DNA of 64,000 nt, taken from positions 1-64,000 of the forward strand of contig CACYRK010000002.1 in NCBI GenBank assembly GCA_902776835.1. The letters run 5' to 3'. The DNA is from an uncultured Bacteroidales bacterium (GTDB lineage Bacteria; Bacteroidota; Bacteroidia; Bacteroidales; Muribaculaceae). Shown here one piece after another: positions 17,383 through 26,261 of the stretch. Numbering within the stretch: position 1 is the first letter of the stretch; each line of letters starts with the position of its first letter. The position numbers were made by a program, and so were the translations under genes. The notes beneath the pieces are model-generated. The model worked only from the letters and a program-made list of their open reading frames with translations, was not told where the DNA came from and searched no databases.

Positions 17383-18382
17383 TAATCGCTTGGTTGCAGG
17401 TGAGCAGGATGGTCTTATAGACGTCGTCAACGTTGCAGCCGCGCGACAGGTCGTTGACCGGTGCGGCCAAGCCTTGCAGCACGGGCCCCACGGCGGTGGC
17501 GCCAGCCAGGCGCTGCACGAGTTTGTAGGCGATGTTGCCCACTTCCAGGCTGGGGAATACGAGCACGTTGGCCTTGCCAGCGATGTCGCTGCCGGGAGCC
17601 TTGCTGGCGCCCACGCTGGGCACCAAGGCGGCGTCGGCCTGCAGTTCGCCATCGATTTGCATATTGGGATTCATTTCGCGGGCCAGGCGTGTGGCCTCGA
17701 CCACTTTGTCGACGCGCTCATGCTTGGCGCTGCCCTTGGTCGAGAAACTCAGCATTGCCACGCGGGGCTCGATGCCGGCCAGGTCGCGTGCGGTTTTCTC
17801 GGTCGACACGGCGATTTGAGCCAACTCTTGTGCGTTGGGGTCTGGCAGCACGGCGCAGTCGCCCATCACCATTATGCCATTCTCGCCGTAGGGGCAGCCA
17901 TCGGGCAGCATCATGATGAACGCGCCGCTCACCACGCTCACGCCGGGCGCGGTCTTCAGCACTTGGAACGCGGCACGGAGCACGTTGCCGGTGGTGTTCT
18001 TTGCACCAGCCACCTGGCCGTCGGCTTCGCCGTTTTTGATGATCAGGCAACCCAGATACAGCGGGTCTTTGGCCTTGGCGCGGGCCTCCTCGATGGTGAT
18101 GCCTTTGCTCTTGCGCAACTCAAAGAACAGTTGTGCGTAAGGCTCGATGGCCTCGGCGTTCTCCGGGTCGATCACCGTGGCTTTCTCGATGTTGCACAGT
18201 TGCAACTGGCTGGCACAAGCCAGGATTTCGTCACGGTTGCCAATAAGCACGATGTCGGCGATTTGTTCGGCAATGATACGGTCGGCGGCGCGCAGGGTGC
18301 GCTCCTCGGTACTCTCGGGCAGGATAATGCGTTGGCGGTGTGCTACCGCATTTGCTTTCAGTTGTTCGAAAAGTGGTTCCAT
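17372..18382 (-). CDS. pta: Phosphate acetyltransferase
   Basis: This enzyme of about 336 residues interconverts acetyl-CoA and acetyl phosphate. Signatures include RIILPESTEERTLRAAD, GCLIIKNGEADGQVAGA and SFSTKGSAKHERVDKV; PSLEVGNIAYKLVQRLAGA lies near the end. It is the short form without the N-terminal DRTGG/BioD-like regions. I chose the ATG that gives MEPLFEQLKAN, matching family N-termini; an in-frame ATG 11 codons upstream (18415) is possible. With ackA it forms the acetate-yielding ATP pathway. Confidence 0.96.
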   Translation of the reverse strand: MEPLFEQLKANAVAHRQRIILPESTEERTLRAADRIIAEQIADIVLIGNRDEILACASQLQLCNIEKATVIDPENAEAIEPYAQLFFELRKSKGITIEEARAKAKDPLYLGCLIIKNGEADGQVAGAKNTTGNVLRAAFQVLKTAPGVSVVSGAFIMMLPDGCPYGENGIMVMGDCAVLPDPNAQELAQIAVSTEKTARDLAGIEPRVAMLSFSTKGSAKHERVDKVVEATRLAREMNPNMQIDGELQADAALVPSVGASKAPGSDIAGKANVLVFPSLEVGNIAYKLVQRLAGATAVGPVLQGLAAPVNDLSRGCNVDDVYKTILLTCNQAINRK

Positions 18383-18459
18383 GATAATATGTATTTTGCT
18401 AATAATTTGTTTCATAGTGAGTTATGCCAGCGCGTAACACGCGCCCGCACAAACCATTG

Positions 18460-18491
18460 CAAAATTACTCAAAATCGCCCAAAACCCCAAA
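18460..18491 (-). promoter_or_regulatory. pta-ackA promoter
   Basis: The minus strand reads TTTG, 20 nt, TAATTTTG. The untranslated leader contains a small GCGCGT/ACGCGC hairpin at about 18433-18447. Confidence 0.8.
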
Positions 18492-18547
18492 TTTCTCACG
18501 AACTTTCCACAAAACAAAACGAACATCCCAGCAACTTCTGCAATGTA

Positions 18548-18587
18548 TAAAAACACTGGAAACCCTAAATGTATAGAGTTTCCAGTG
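18548..18587 (-). terminator. Terminator after the secreted nuclease gene
   Basis: The perfect stem CACTGGAAAC/GTTTCCAGTG is followed on the minus strand by TTTTTAT, 25 nt past the nuclease stop. Confidence 0.9.
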
Positions 18588-18612
18588 TGTATGGCCCTGT
18601 GTTACAGAGTTG

Positions 18613-20013
18613 TTAATCGTTGCCGCTGAAGTCCCAATATGATGCGGTGACTTCAACGGTGGCCTCGATGTCGTCGGGCAGGTTGCAGAAGAAGTCTATG
18701 CCCGTGCGACGCTCGAGTTCGTCGATTGAGATGCGGTTGGTAATCACCGAGTTGGCCGACTCGTTGTTTGAGGTCTTTTGCTCGGTCCACAGTGCGAATG
18801 CTTTGTAAGAATTGGCCGTTTTGTTGTAGTACAAGAACGCCATGTAGAAGTACTTGGGCACTGGCAACACGTGTCCGCCATCGTCGGTTGTAGTGGTGAT
18901 GATTCCCGTGCTGCTTGTGCCGTTGAGAGTCACATTTTCGATGGTGGCGGCCTTAATCACATACAGCGTGTCGGTGTTGTTGGTCGGTTGCCACTTCTCC
19001 CTCACATATTTTTCGAGCGTAGCCCACATTCCGCCATTATGAGCCTGGTATTGTGGCTGCATATTTGTCATGTAGAACGTCTGCTTGTTCTGATTTGTGG
19101 AGGCGAGACGGTCGGCGCTGGGGCAGAGGTGGCCGCGTGAGTAGGTGCTGCTCTGTGTGTACTTATTGGTGGGTGACGTGGTTACTGCTTCGTCGCTCTT
19201 GAAGTCATCGGAGCGGGACACATTGTTTGCGTTGTTCTTCGAACACATGGTGTAGCACGTCCAGCGGTTTGCAATTTTGTTGTTGTCCCACTCGAGCGAG
19301 TAGGTTATACCATAGTTGCCCATGGCTTTCACCACGCGTTGGTTGCCACTGGCGGTATTGATGTGCGGGTATTCGAGTCTCCAAGCATAATCGTCAGTAG
19401 ATTGGTTGGTGAACGTCGGGTCGGCTTTTCCCTTTGGTATATTTAAGCCCGCAATGTTCCAGTTGGCGTTCACATTGTTGTCTGCAGGAGTCTGCATTGT
19501 GAATACGGCAGAGGTTTCGCTGCTGAAGTTGTTATGCTTCATGGCGATGGCGCGTATCGTGGTTGTTTGCGCCACCGTCAACGTTACACTCGTGGTGGCT
19601 GTTTGCACAGTGCTGGACGTGAGCGGATAGGAGCCGTCGGTGGTATAATAAATAGTGGCTCCATTCTCAGCGGAAATTGTGACTGTTGTGGGCCCGGTTA
19701 TTGTGCCTCCGTTGGGGTTAATAACTGGTGGAGCAACGGTGACAACCGGCGTCGTGATAACAAAATTGTCCATCTGCGAGTACAGGTAGTCGTCGCTCAC
19801 GGTGCTGCCGCCGGTGTAGATTTTTACACCTATGCCGCCGGCGGTGTTCCACTCGCCACCCACGTAGCGAATGCTGTCCCAACTGGTGTACTTCTTGATG
19901 GTGCCGTTCTTCAGCGTGATGGTGACGGTTTGGCTCTGTGCCATTGCCGCGGTGGCGGCGATAATCATAAGTGAAGCCAGGACGAGGCGGCTCATTTCGG
20001 TAATCTTCTTCAT
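18613..20013 (-). CDS. Secreted DNA/RNA non-specific endonuclease with chitobiase-like domain
   Basis: This 466-residue protein has a signal peptide (LASLMIIAATAAMAQ). A chitobiase C-terminal-type beta-sandwich lies at about 93-173 (NGATIYYTTDGSYP), and a beta-beta-alpha-metal nuclease domain at about 190-460. The nuclease motif is YSRGHLCPSADR with catalytic His295 (DRGH in relatives); NGGMWATLE holds the expected metal Asn and Glu. The start is fixed by a strong AGGAGG ribosome-binding site nine bases upstream. It follows the T9SS-tail protein gene directly. A role in extracellular nucleic-acid scavenging is inference. Confidence 0.88.
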   Translation of the reverse strand: MKKITEMSRLVLASLMIIAATAAMAQSQTVTITLKNGTIKKYTSWDSIRYVGGEWNTAGGIGVKIYTGGSTVSDDYLYSQMDNFVITTPVVTVAPPVINPNGGTITGPTTVTISAENGATIYYTTDGSYPLTSSTVQTATTSVTLTVAQTTTIRAIAMKHNNFSSETSAVFTMQTPADNNVNANWNIAGLNIPKGKADPTFTNQSTDDYAWRLEYPHINTASGNQRVVKAMGNYGITYSLEWDNNKIANRWTCYTMCSKNNANNVSRSDDFKSDEAVTTSPTNKYTQSSTYSRGHLCPSADRLASTNQNKQTFYMTNMQPQYQAHNGGMWATLEKYVREKWQPTNNTDTLYVIKAATIENVTLNGTSSTGIITTTTDDGGHVLPVPKYFYMAFLYYNKTANSYKAFALWTEQKTSNNESANSVITNRISIDELERRTGIDFFCNLPDDIEATVEVTASYWDFSGND

Positions 20014-20021
20014 GGTCGTTG

Positions 20022-20030
20022 CTCCTCCTT
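20022..20030 (-). promoter_or_regulatory. Unusually strong Shine-Dalgarno site for the nuclease gene
   Basis: The minus strand reads AAAGGAGGAGC before the chosen ATG. Such sites are rare in this window, so it decides the start over the ATG 7 codons upstream and suggests high translation of the nuclease. Confidence 0.7.
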
Positions 20031-21794
20031 TCATCGCTTAATGGTTTTTACTCCGTTAACTATATAGAACCCTGGCGGCAACTGGTCCCAGTTGTCGGGC
20101 ATGCGCACGCCCATCATGTTGTAGATGCCGCGCTGCACGGGCTGCTCGGTGATGCTGATTTCGCTAACTCCGGTGACGATGCCGCTGCCGCTCATACTCA
20201 GGTGCAAACCTTGATTGGCGGGGCTGACGATATAGGCCGAGGTGCCCGGCACCGTCGTGCTGCCATTGTCGCCCAGGCGAACCACGTCGCCGTTGGCGTC
20301 AAACACCTTGTACTGGTTGTCGGCGGGCAACTGAGTGGGGCTGTAGACGCCCACCAGTGTGTAGTCGTCGTCGCTCGTGATTGTCGTTGACGACGAGCGC
20401 GACGGAGCATAGTTGGCGCCGCCGATGTTGTGCGTTACGCTGCTTGCCGCAGCATTGCTCAGGATCACATCGGTTGCCACAAACTCGTCATAGTCGTCAT
20501 TGGGCTTGACAATGTAGGGCACGCCGGCTTGCATCATGGTTGTCTTGGTGAAATTCATCTGGCCAGCGGCAAACGTCTGCCCTGATACCGTGCCCACGAT
20601 GTCGGCACCGCGGGTGAGCGAATTGTACTCTTGCACAATGCCGTTAAACTCATAATAGTCAAACGGCAAGGTGAGCATCGCCCATTGTCCGGCGCGGAGC
20701 GAGCGTTTCACGCGCACCGCTACATCCTCGATTTCTTGTGAGGGCGAGGTGAAGTTCCGCTCGCTGTCAATCACGTAGGTGATGGCGGGGATGCCGTTTT
20801 GTGTGATGGGGTAGAGCGTATTGTTCTTGGCGGCTATCGCGCTCACGTCGTAGAGGGCGCCAGCATAAGGCGCGGTGAAGTTGCTAAGCGTGTTCTGCAG
20901 GTTCACATCGTCGCTGCCGAGGTCTTGGATGGTGACCCAATTGGCCAGGTTGTCGCCAATCTCGCCGATGGCCACCTCGTCGGGCAGCGTCGGCTCCTCG
21001 GTCACGCGGTCGGCGATAACGAGGAAGGTCGTATTGGTGTCGCTGTTAGGCACAAACAGTGGCATGCCGTCGCTGTTGATGTTGTAGGTGCCGTCGATCC
21101 AGCCTGCCAAGTGCTGGTTGTAAGCCATGGGGCGGTTGGGCGTGATGCCCTGCATCAGCACCGCGCCGCCGTTGTCGTCACGCACATAGGCATCGACCGT
21201 CGAGCCATTGTTTTTCACATACAGCACGCGGGCATTGTTGCTGTCGGGCAAGTAGAGCCGCACGCTGGTGCCGGGATTCACCGCCTTCAGCCCATCGATA
21301 CCCGTCACCGCCTGCAACGCCGGTGTCGGGGTATAGGTCACCACAACGCTCTTGACGTACAAAGCGCCGGTAGCCGACTGTGGTTTTGCAACCCTAACCA
21401 CTATCTCGCCACTCGCCTTGCCTGTAAAGGTGTATGCCGTTGCCGATGTCGTCAGGCTTGTCGGTGAGCCAAATGATGTGCCGCCAACCGTCACCGACAA
21501 GGTCGCGGTAACGCCTGATGCTGTGCTGGCATTGGCCACGACCTTTGTTATGGTGCCCGGGATGTCGCTCGTGGTTAGTTGAAGATAAGACACGGCTATT
21601 TTGCCGGTTCCGTAATGAATGCCTCTTGTACTTTCAAAATTTGATTCTGTGCCATCGCTGGTTACGCTCCAAACGACGCCATCATCGGCTGTGCCGCTAC
21701 CGCCGCATGCTGCGATGAATGTAAGTGTTGAGGTGTTGGACCATGCGGGCAGCACAGCCACAACGCACATCATTAGTAGTAGTATTTTTTTCAT
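20031..21794 (-). CDS. Large secreted protein with type IX secretion-like C-terminal tail
   Basis: This 587-residue protein has a signal peptide (MKKILLLMMCVVAVLPAWS). A Thr/Ser-rich beta-sandwich-like N-terminal third (about 20-155) is followed by repeated beta-rich segments. The C-terminal end (RGIYNMMGVRMPDNWDQLPP, then GFYIVNGVKTIKR) matches the Bacteroidales tail pattern GIYNxxGxRV...GxYIVNGKK that relates to type IX sorting signals. The biochemical role is unknown. The nuclease start codon is 18 nt beyond its stop, so the two are probably cotranscribed. Confidence 0.8.
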   Translation of the reverse strand: MKKILLLMMCVVAVLPAWSNTSTLTFIAACGGSGTADDGVVWSVTSDGTESNFESTRGIHYGTGKIAVSYLQLTTSDIPGTITKVVANASTASGVTATLSVTVGGTSFGSPTSLTTSATAYTFTGKASGEIVVRVAKPQSATGALYVKSVVVTYTPTPALQAVTGIDGLKAVNPGTSVRLYLPDSNNARVLYVKNNGSTVDAYVRDDNGGAVLMQGITPNRPMAYNQHLAGWIDGTYNINSDGMPLFVPNSDTNTTFLVIADRVTEEPTLPDEVAIGEIGDNLANWVTIQDLGSDDVNLQNTLSNFTAPYAGALYDVSAIAAKNNTLYPITQNGIPAITYVIDSERNFTSPSQEIEDVAVRVKRSLRAGQWAMLTLPFDYYEFNGIVQEYNSLTRGADIVGTVSGQTFAAGQMNFTKTTMMQAGVPYIVKPNDDYDEFVATDVILSNAAASSVTHNIGGANYAPSRSSSTTITSDDDYTLVGVYSPTQLPADNQYKVFDANGDVVRLGDNGSTTVPGTSAYIVSPANQGLHLSMSGSGIVTGVSEISITEQPVQRGIYNMMGVRMPDNWDQLPPGFYIVNGVKTIKR

Positions 21795-21820
21795 AATATT
21801 GCAATTTTCAATATAGTTTA

Positions 21821-21828
21821 CAAATTTA
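21821..21828 (-). promoter_or_regulatory. Probable promoter -7 element for the T9SS-tail protein/nuclease pair
   Basis: The minus strand reads TAAATTTG, with a TTTG 22 nt upstream. The transcript would start about 20 nt before the ATG at 21794. Confidence 0.5.
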
Positions 21829-21956
21829 CGAAGAAATATCCAAACATTTCCAAATTCCGTCTCATTTTTTGTGAAATCTCATTTTAGTTCAATGAAACCA
21901 CACTTCTATCAGTCATTTTTTCTACAAATCATGCCAAATAATACAGATAAAAAACG

Positions 21957-21965
21957 TAACTTTGC
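21957..21965 (+). promoter_or_regulatory. Promoter -7 element for the BspA-CotH gene pair
   Basis: TAACTTTGC matches the -7 consensus 18 nt before the chosen ATG at 21983. No perfect TTTG lies at the -33 position. The short distance rules out the upstream ATG at 21962, which overlaps this element. Confidence 0.6.
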
Positions 21966-21982
21966 AAAAAATAGATATAGTT

Positions 21983-23392
21983 ATGAAAAATATACGAGTT
22001 TTAGCTTTTTTGCTAATTTCAATAGTTTCGCTTCGCTGTTTGGGCGGGCCTTCAACATCTTTTACAGTTAATGGCATTGTGTATGAACTGCTTTCGGAAA
22101 CCACGGTCGCAGTGACTTACGAGGAGGGCTATAATCAAAATACAAATTCGTGGAGCACGACGAATTATAAGGGGGTCACTGAAGTGAACATACCCAGTAC
22201 GGTCACTTATGGCGGCCAAACCTATACAGTGACAACTATTGGCAAGTATGCATTCCGAAACTGCGCTGACTTGGTTTCGGTGATCATACCCAGTACGGTC
22301 ACATCCATTCAGTATCAAGCTTTTTATCAAAGCAACAAGCTTAAGGACATTACAGTTCCGAGCTCAGTCGCTTCGGTGGGTGAGCAGGCTTTTGAGTGCA
22401 CTTCTTGGTTACAATCGCAGCCCGATGGCATTGTATATGCCGGTTCTGCGGCTTATATCTACAAGGGCAATATTCCAAATGACAGGATTGTTCTGCGCGA
22501 CGGCACAAAGTCAGTTTCACCTTATTGTTTTTATAATCGCGCTAATATAACCGAAGTGACAATGCCAAATACAGTTAAATACATAGGAACGAACGCATTT
22601 TATGGTTGTACAGGACTAACCAGCATAGAACTCCCCAACTCTATTAAGAAATTGCCTGACTGGGTATTCTATGGCTGTAGCGGATTGGTTTCGGTTACAC
22701 TTCCAAGCGCGCTCACTTCAATCGGCAACTGTGCGTTCTTATCATGTACCAGCTTGACTTCGGTGACTATTCCCAACTCTGTGACTTCTATTGGCGGATC
22801 AGCATTCTCTGGTTGCCGCGAACTGAGAACGTTGACACTCCCTACGGGTATTACTGAAATACAATATAATACATTTGCTGGATGTAAGAATTTGCTTACA
22901 GTAACAATACCTAATAATGTCATCACGATTCAGTCAGAAGCTTTCAATAGATCTAACATAGAATCATTGTTTATCCCTAATTCGGTTACAACTGTCGGGG
23001 AAAATGTATTTAATGGTTGTTATATTAAATCACTTACTTTTCCCAATAGCATTACCTCAATAGGACAATATGCTTTTTCGGCAAATATCGATGTGATATA
23101 TTGCAATTTCAAAACACCTCCAACGATTAATTATGCTACTTTTAATACAACTACAAATGCCAATACTATCTTGATTGTTCCTGCTGGCAGCGAACAAACG
23201 TATAGAGACAATCCATATTGGGGCAGGTTCGTAAATATTCAAGAAAATGAAGATATGCATGGAGATGACGATATACATTATAATTATGGTGATGTATTTG
23301 GCGATATGAATTGTGATGGTGTAGTTGATGGTATTGACCTGAACATATTAATTCAGTTGATACTGGGAAAATATGTGCCTGAGGAGAAATAA
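21983..23392 (+). CDS. Secreted BspA-like leucine-rich-repeat protein with a single dockerin repeat
   Basis: This 469-residue protein has a signal peptide (VLAFLLISIVSLRCLGG; the Cys could make it a lipoprotein). About ten LRR_5/BspA repeats follow (for example SVTIPNSVTSIGGSAFSGC). The end holds one dockerin-like EF-hand repeat (GDMNCDGVVDGIDLNILI) instead of the usual two. Surface attachment or adhesion is the usual inference for this family. Its stop is immediately followed by the CotH-like gene ATG, so they form a pair. Confidence 0.85.
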   Translation: MKNIRVLAFLLISIVSLRCLGGPSTSFTVNGIVYELLSETTVAVTYEEGYNQNTNSWSTTNYKGVTEVNIPSTVTYGGQTYTVTTIGKYAFRNCADLVSVIIPSTVTSIQYQAFYQSNKLKDITVPSSVASVGEQAFECTSWLQSQPDGIVYAGSAAYIYKGNIPNDRIVLRDGTKSVSPYCFYNRANITEVTMPNTVKYIGTNAFYGCTGLTSIELPNSIKKLPDWVFYGCSGLVSVTLPSALTSIGNCAFLSCTSLTSVTIPNSVTSIGGSAFSGCRELRTLTLPTGITEIQYNTFAGCKNLLTVTIPNNVITIQSEAFNRSNIESLFIPNSVTTVGENVFNGCYIKSLTFPNSITSIGQYAFSANIDVIYCNFKTPPTINYATFNTTTNANTILIVPAGSEQTYRDNPYWGRFVNIQENEDMHGDDDIHYNYGDVFGDMNCDGVVDGIDLNILIQLILGKYVPEEK

Positions 23393-24853
23393 ATGGTGTT
23401 CATGAGATTTGGTAAAATATTTATCATCAGCACATTGTTGCTGATTGCTGCGGCACCTTGCACTCAAGGACGTGAGTTGCTCGACTCGATATGCTCGCTT
23501 GGGCTGCCTGTGATGTGCATCGAGACAGTGGACCACGAGGAGCCCACATGCGACTATATCTCGCACCCAGCCGGGGCGATGGGCATGGGCATCACCAACG
23601 CCACAAAAGTGCCCATGAGCGTCAACATCGTCGACTGGCGTAGCGGCGACGTGATTTACGACAGCGGGCCATACGTTGACGGTGTGAGCGGGGCAACCAT
23701 CAAGATTCGCGGAAACAGCAGCGCATACGCCGCGAAAAAGCCTTACAAAATCAAGTTGCAGAAAAAAGGCGACATGCTCGCAAGGGGCGACAAGCGATAC
23801 AGCGACAAAAACTGGATCCTCATTTCGGACAACGACGTGACCACGCTCTTCGGGGTCATCATCAGCCGGGTAATGGGCATGACGTGGACACCGCAAGGCC
23901 TCTACGTCAACGTGATTTTCAATGGTGATTACCGCGGCATGTATCTGCTTACCGAACAGGTGAAACGCAACAACGACTGCCGGCTGGTCACCGAAAAATC
24001 GGGCTTTATCGTCGAGCACGACCCTTACTGGTGGGTCGACGATGAGCCATACATCGTTTCGGCGGTGCACAACCCGTCGTATAACTACACTTACAAGTAT
24101 CCCGAGCCCGAGGACGTCACCGAGGAGCAGGCCGAATACATCAGCACTTACATGAACGCCTTCGACCAGTCGGTGCTCAACGGCACGTACCCCGACTACA
24201 TCGACGCGGCCAGTCTGGCAAACTGGCTTCTCGCCCACGACATCCTGGGCATCCAGGATTCGGGCGGCACCAACAAGTATTTCCTCAAGGCCGACGACAG
24301 CGACAGCACGGTGTTGGAGATGCCACTGCTCTGGGACTTCGATTCGGCCATGAAAACCGCCGGCACATGGTGCCGCATTCACACTGGGTCGTTCGGCAGG
24401 AATTACTTCAGCAACAGCAACAAAACGATGGTTCGCGCCTATCAACGCCGCTGGCATTTCGTGTCGGCAACGCTCTACCAAGAGGTGATGAGCCGCTTCG
24501 ACGCCTTTGTGGCGAGTGAGCAGGGCCGCGGATTTGCTCTCTCGCGCACGGCCGACAACACGCGCTGGGCAACACAGTTCACCACACTTAACAACTTCCG
24601 CACCCGCCTCGACTCGTGGATGAGTTCACGCGTGGCGTTCCTCAATGCCAACGTGCCTGCGCTACACAACAATCCCTACGCCGATGGCGACGTTAACGAG
24701 GATGGCACAATCGACGGCATCGACTTGAATATGGTCATCAACCACATCCTGGGCGTCGAAAAAGCCCCAGTGCCCGCCGACTGTAACGGCGATGCCCGGA
24801 TCGACGCTATCGACCTCAACATCGTCATCAACGGCGTGCTGCAAAGGCAGTAA
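23393..24853 (+). CDS. Secreted CotH-like (kinase-fold) protein with dockerin repeats
   Basis: This 486-residue protein has a signal peptide (IFIISTLLLIAAAPCTQG), a CotH-type domain at about 95-415 and two dockerin-like repeats at the end (GDVNEDGTIDGIDLNMVI, GDARIDAIDLNIVI). CotH features include IKIRGNSSAYAAKKPYKIKL and KNWILISDNDVT; GDYRGMYLLTEQVK and PLLWDFDSAM follow. CotH proteins are atypical kinases known from Bacillus spore coats; in Bacteroidetes they are secreted and often have dockerin or T9SS tails. It may start at 23393 or at 23402. Confidence 0.88.
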   Translation: MVFMRFGKIFIISTLLLIAAAPCTQGRELLDSICSLGLPVMCIETVDHEEPTCDYISHPAGAMGMGITNATKVPMSVNIVDWRSGDVIYDSGPYVDGVSGATIKIRGNSSAYAAKKPYKIKLQKKGDMLARGDKRYSDKNWILISDNDVTTLFGVIISRVMGMTWTPQGLYVNVIFNGDYRGMYLLTEQVKRNNDCRLVTEKSGFIVEHDPYWWVDDEPYIVSAVHNPSYNYTYKYPEPEDVTEEQAEYISTYMNAFDQSVLNGTYPDYIDAASLANWLLAHDILGIQDSGGTNKYFLKADDSDSTVLEMPLLWDFDSAMKTAGTWCRIHTGSFGRNYFSNSNKTMVRAYQRRWHFVSATLYQEVMSRFDAFVASEQGRGFALSRTADNTRWATQFTTLNNFRTRLDSWMSSRVAFLNANVPALHNNPYADGDVNEDGTIDGIDLNMVINHILGVEKAPVPADCNGDARIDAIDLNIVINGVLQRQ

Positions 24854-24885
24854 ACGGCGGCTTGCTGAAAAAAAACGCAAAAAAC

Positions 24886-24917
24886 TTGGCGCAGTTTTTA
24901 ACTTTGCATTAGTTTTG
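24886..24917 (+). promoter_or_regulatory. Probable promoter of the DUF5103 gene
   Basis: TTG, 21 nt, TAGTTTTG precedes the ATG at 24937. A second -7-like TAACTTTG lies at 24899-24906, so the exact start is uncertain. Confidence 0.5.
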
Positions 24918-24936
24918 CAGTCTCATTTGCAAAGAT

Positions 24937-26199
24937 ATGAAGAAGATACTGACAATTGCCATAGCCCTATTGGCGCTAAATGTGGCGGCGCAATCGCTGC
25001 CCGGTACCAGCGTGCGCGTCTTCGACGAGGCGGTGCGCACACTGCAGGTGTATCCAGCCAGCAACCCCTATCTGCCGCCGGTGATTAACCTCAACGGCGA
25101 CGACCGCATCATCGTCAGTTTCGACTTGCTCGACTACGACCTGCATTATCTGCGCTACAGCCTGGTGCATTGCGATGCCAACTGGACACCGTCGCAACTG
25201 TTCGAGAGCGAGTTTGTCGACGGATTCAACTATGCCGACATCACCGACTATGCACAGAGTGTGGCAACGTTTACCCATTATTATAACTACACTTTCGCGC
25301 TGCCAAACGACGATATGCGCATCACCAAGAGCGGAAACTATCTGCTGAAGGTCTATGAGCAGGACGACCCTGACCATGTGCTGTTCCAAACACGCTTTAT
25401 GGTGGCCGATGTGAAGGTGGGGGTGCAGGCTACAGTCACCTCGCGCACCGATGTTGACTACAACAATGAGCATCAGCAACTTGCCATCGACCTCAACTAT
25501 AAGCCGGGCACCATCGACGACCCATATAGCAACTTGCTGACCGTGGTGAGCCAGAACACGCGCACCGACGAGGACCACTTGCTGCGCAGACCCACATCGG
25601 TGGCAGTGGGGCAGGTGACCTACGAACACATGCCGCAACTCATTTTCAACGCCGGAAATGAGTACCACCGCTTTGAGCATGTCAACACCGGCACAATCAA
25701 CATGGGAATTCAGCGAATTGATTATTTTGAGCCCTTCTACCACGCTACGCTGTACACCGACGAGCCGCGCCGCGAACTGCAGCACCTCTACGACCAGACG
25801 CGCCACGGACGCTTTACCATACGCAACTCGATGGCCGACGACAGCCGTGTCGAGGCCGACTATGTGATTACGCATTTCACCCTCGATGCCGGAGGCCCGC
25901 TATCGGGCGGCAACATCTTCCTCGAGGGCGAGTTTACACACGGCTACGACCCGCGCAGCGCACTCATGACCTACGACATGTCGACAGGTATGTACCATGC
26001 TGAAGTAATGCTCAAACAAGGACAGTATAACTATCAGTATCTCTGGGTTCCAGAAGGTCAGTCGATAGGCCTGACTTCGATGGTTGATGGCGACAAATTC
26101 CAGACCTCAAACCAATATTTCATACGCGTGTACTATCGTCCCAGCGGCGGCCGTTACGACCAACTGGTGGGCTACGGAATAGTCTACAGCGGCCTGTAA
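24937..26199 (+). CDS. DUF5103 protein, type IX secretion system plug-like
   Basis: This 420-residue protein has a signal peptide (ILTIAIALLALNVAAQ) followed by a beta-rich N-terminal domain (YLRYSLVHCDANWTPSQL, LLKVYEQDDPDHVLFQTRF) and a C-terminal half ending YYRPSGGRYDQLVGYG. It matches DUF5103, the family that contains the Plug protein closing the periplasmic side of the SprA translocon in type IX secretion. No other T9SS genes are in the window; the call rests on the sequence pattern. It ends in a bidirectional terminator shared with the opposing antiporter gene. Confidence 0.82.
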   Translation: MKKILTIAIALLALNVAAQSLPGTSVRVFDEAVRTLQVYPASNPYLPPVINLNGDDRIIVSFDLLDYDLHYLRYSLVHCDANWTPSQLFESEFVDGFNYADITDYAQSVATFTHYYNYTFALPNDDMRITKSGNYLLKVYEQDDPDHVLFQTRFMVADVKVGVQATVTSRTDVDYNNEHQQLAIDLNYKPGTIDDPYSNLLTVVSQNTRTDEDHLLRRPTSVAVGQVTYEHMPQLIFNAGNEYHRFEHVNTGTINMGIQRIDYFEPFYHATLYTDEPRRELQHLYDQTRHGRFTIRNSMADDSRVEADYVITHFTLDAGGPLSGGNIFLEGEFTHGYDPRSALMTYDMSTGMYHAEVMLKQGQYNYQYLWVPEGQSIGLTSMVDGDKFQTSNQYFIRVYYRPSGGRYDQLVGYGIVYSGL

Positions 26200-26212
26200 A
26201 AAATACGATAAC

Positions 26213-26243
26213 AAAAAAAGGACGCCAAGTGCGTCCTTTTTTT
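26213..26243. terminator. Bidirectional terminator
   Basis: A perfect 13-bp stem (seven A then GGACGC, loop CAAGT, GCGTCC then seven T) gives a T-run on both strands. It sits between the convergent DUF5103 and antiporter genes. Confidence 0.95.
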
Positions 26244-26261
26244 GTGTCGATATTGGGCTGC

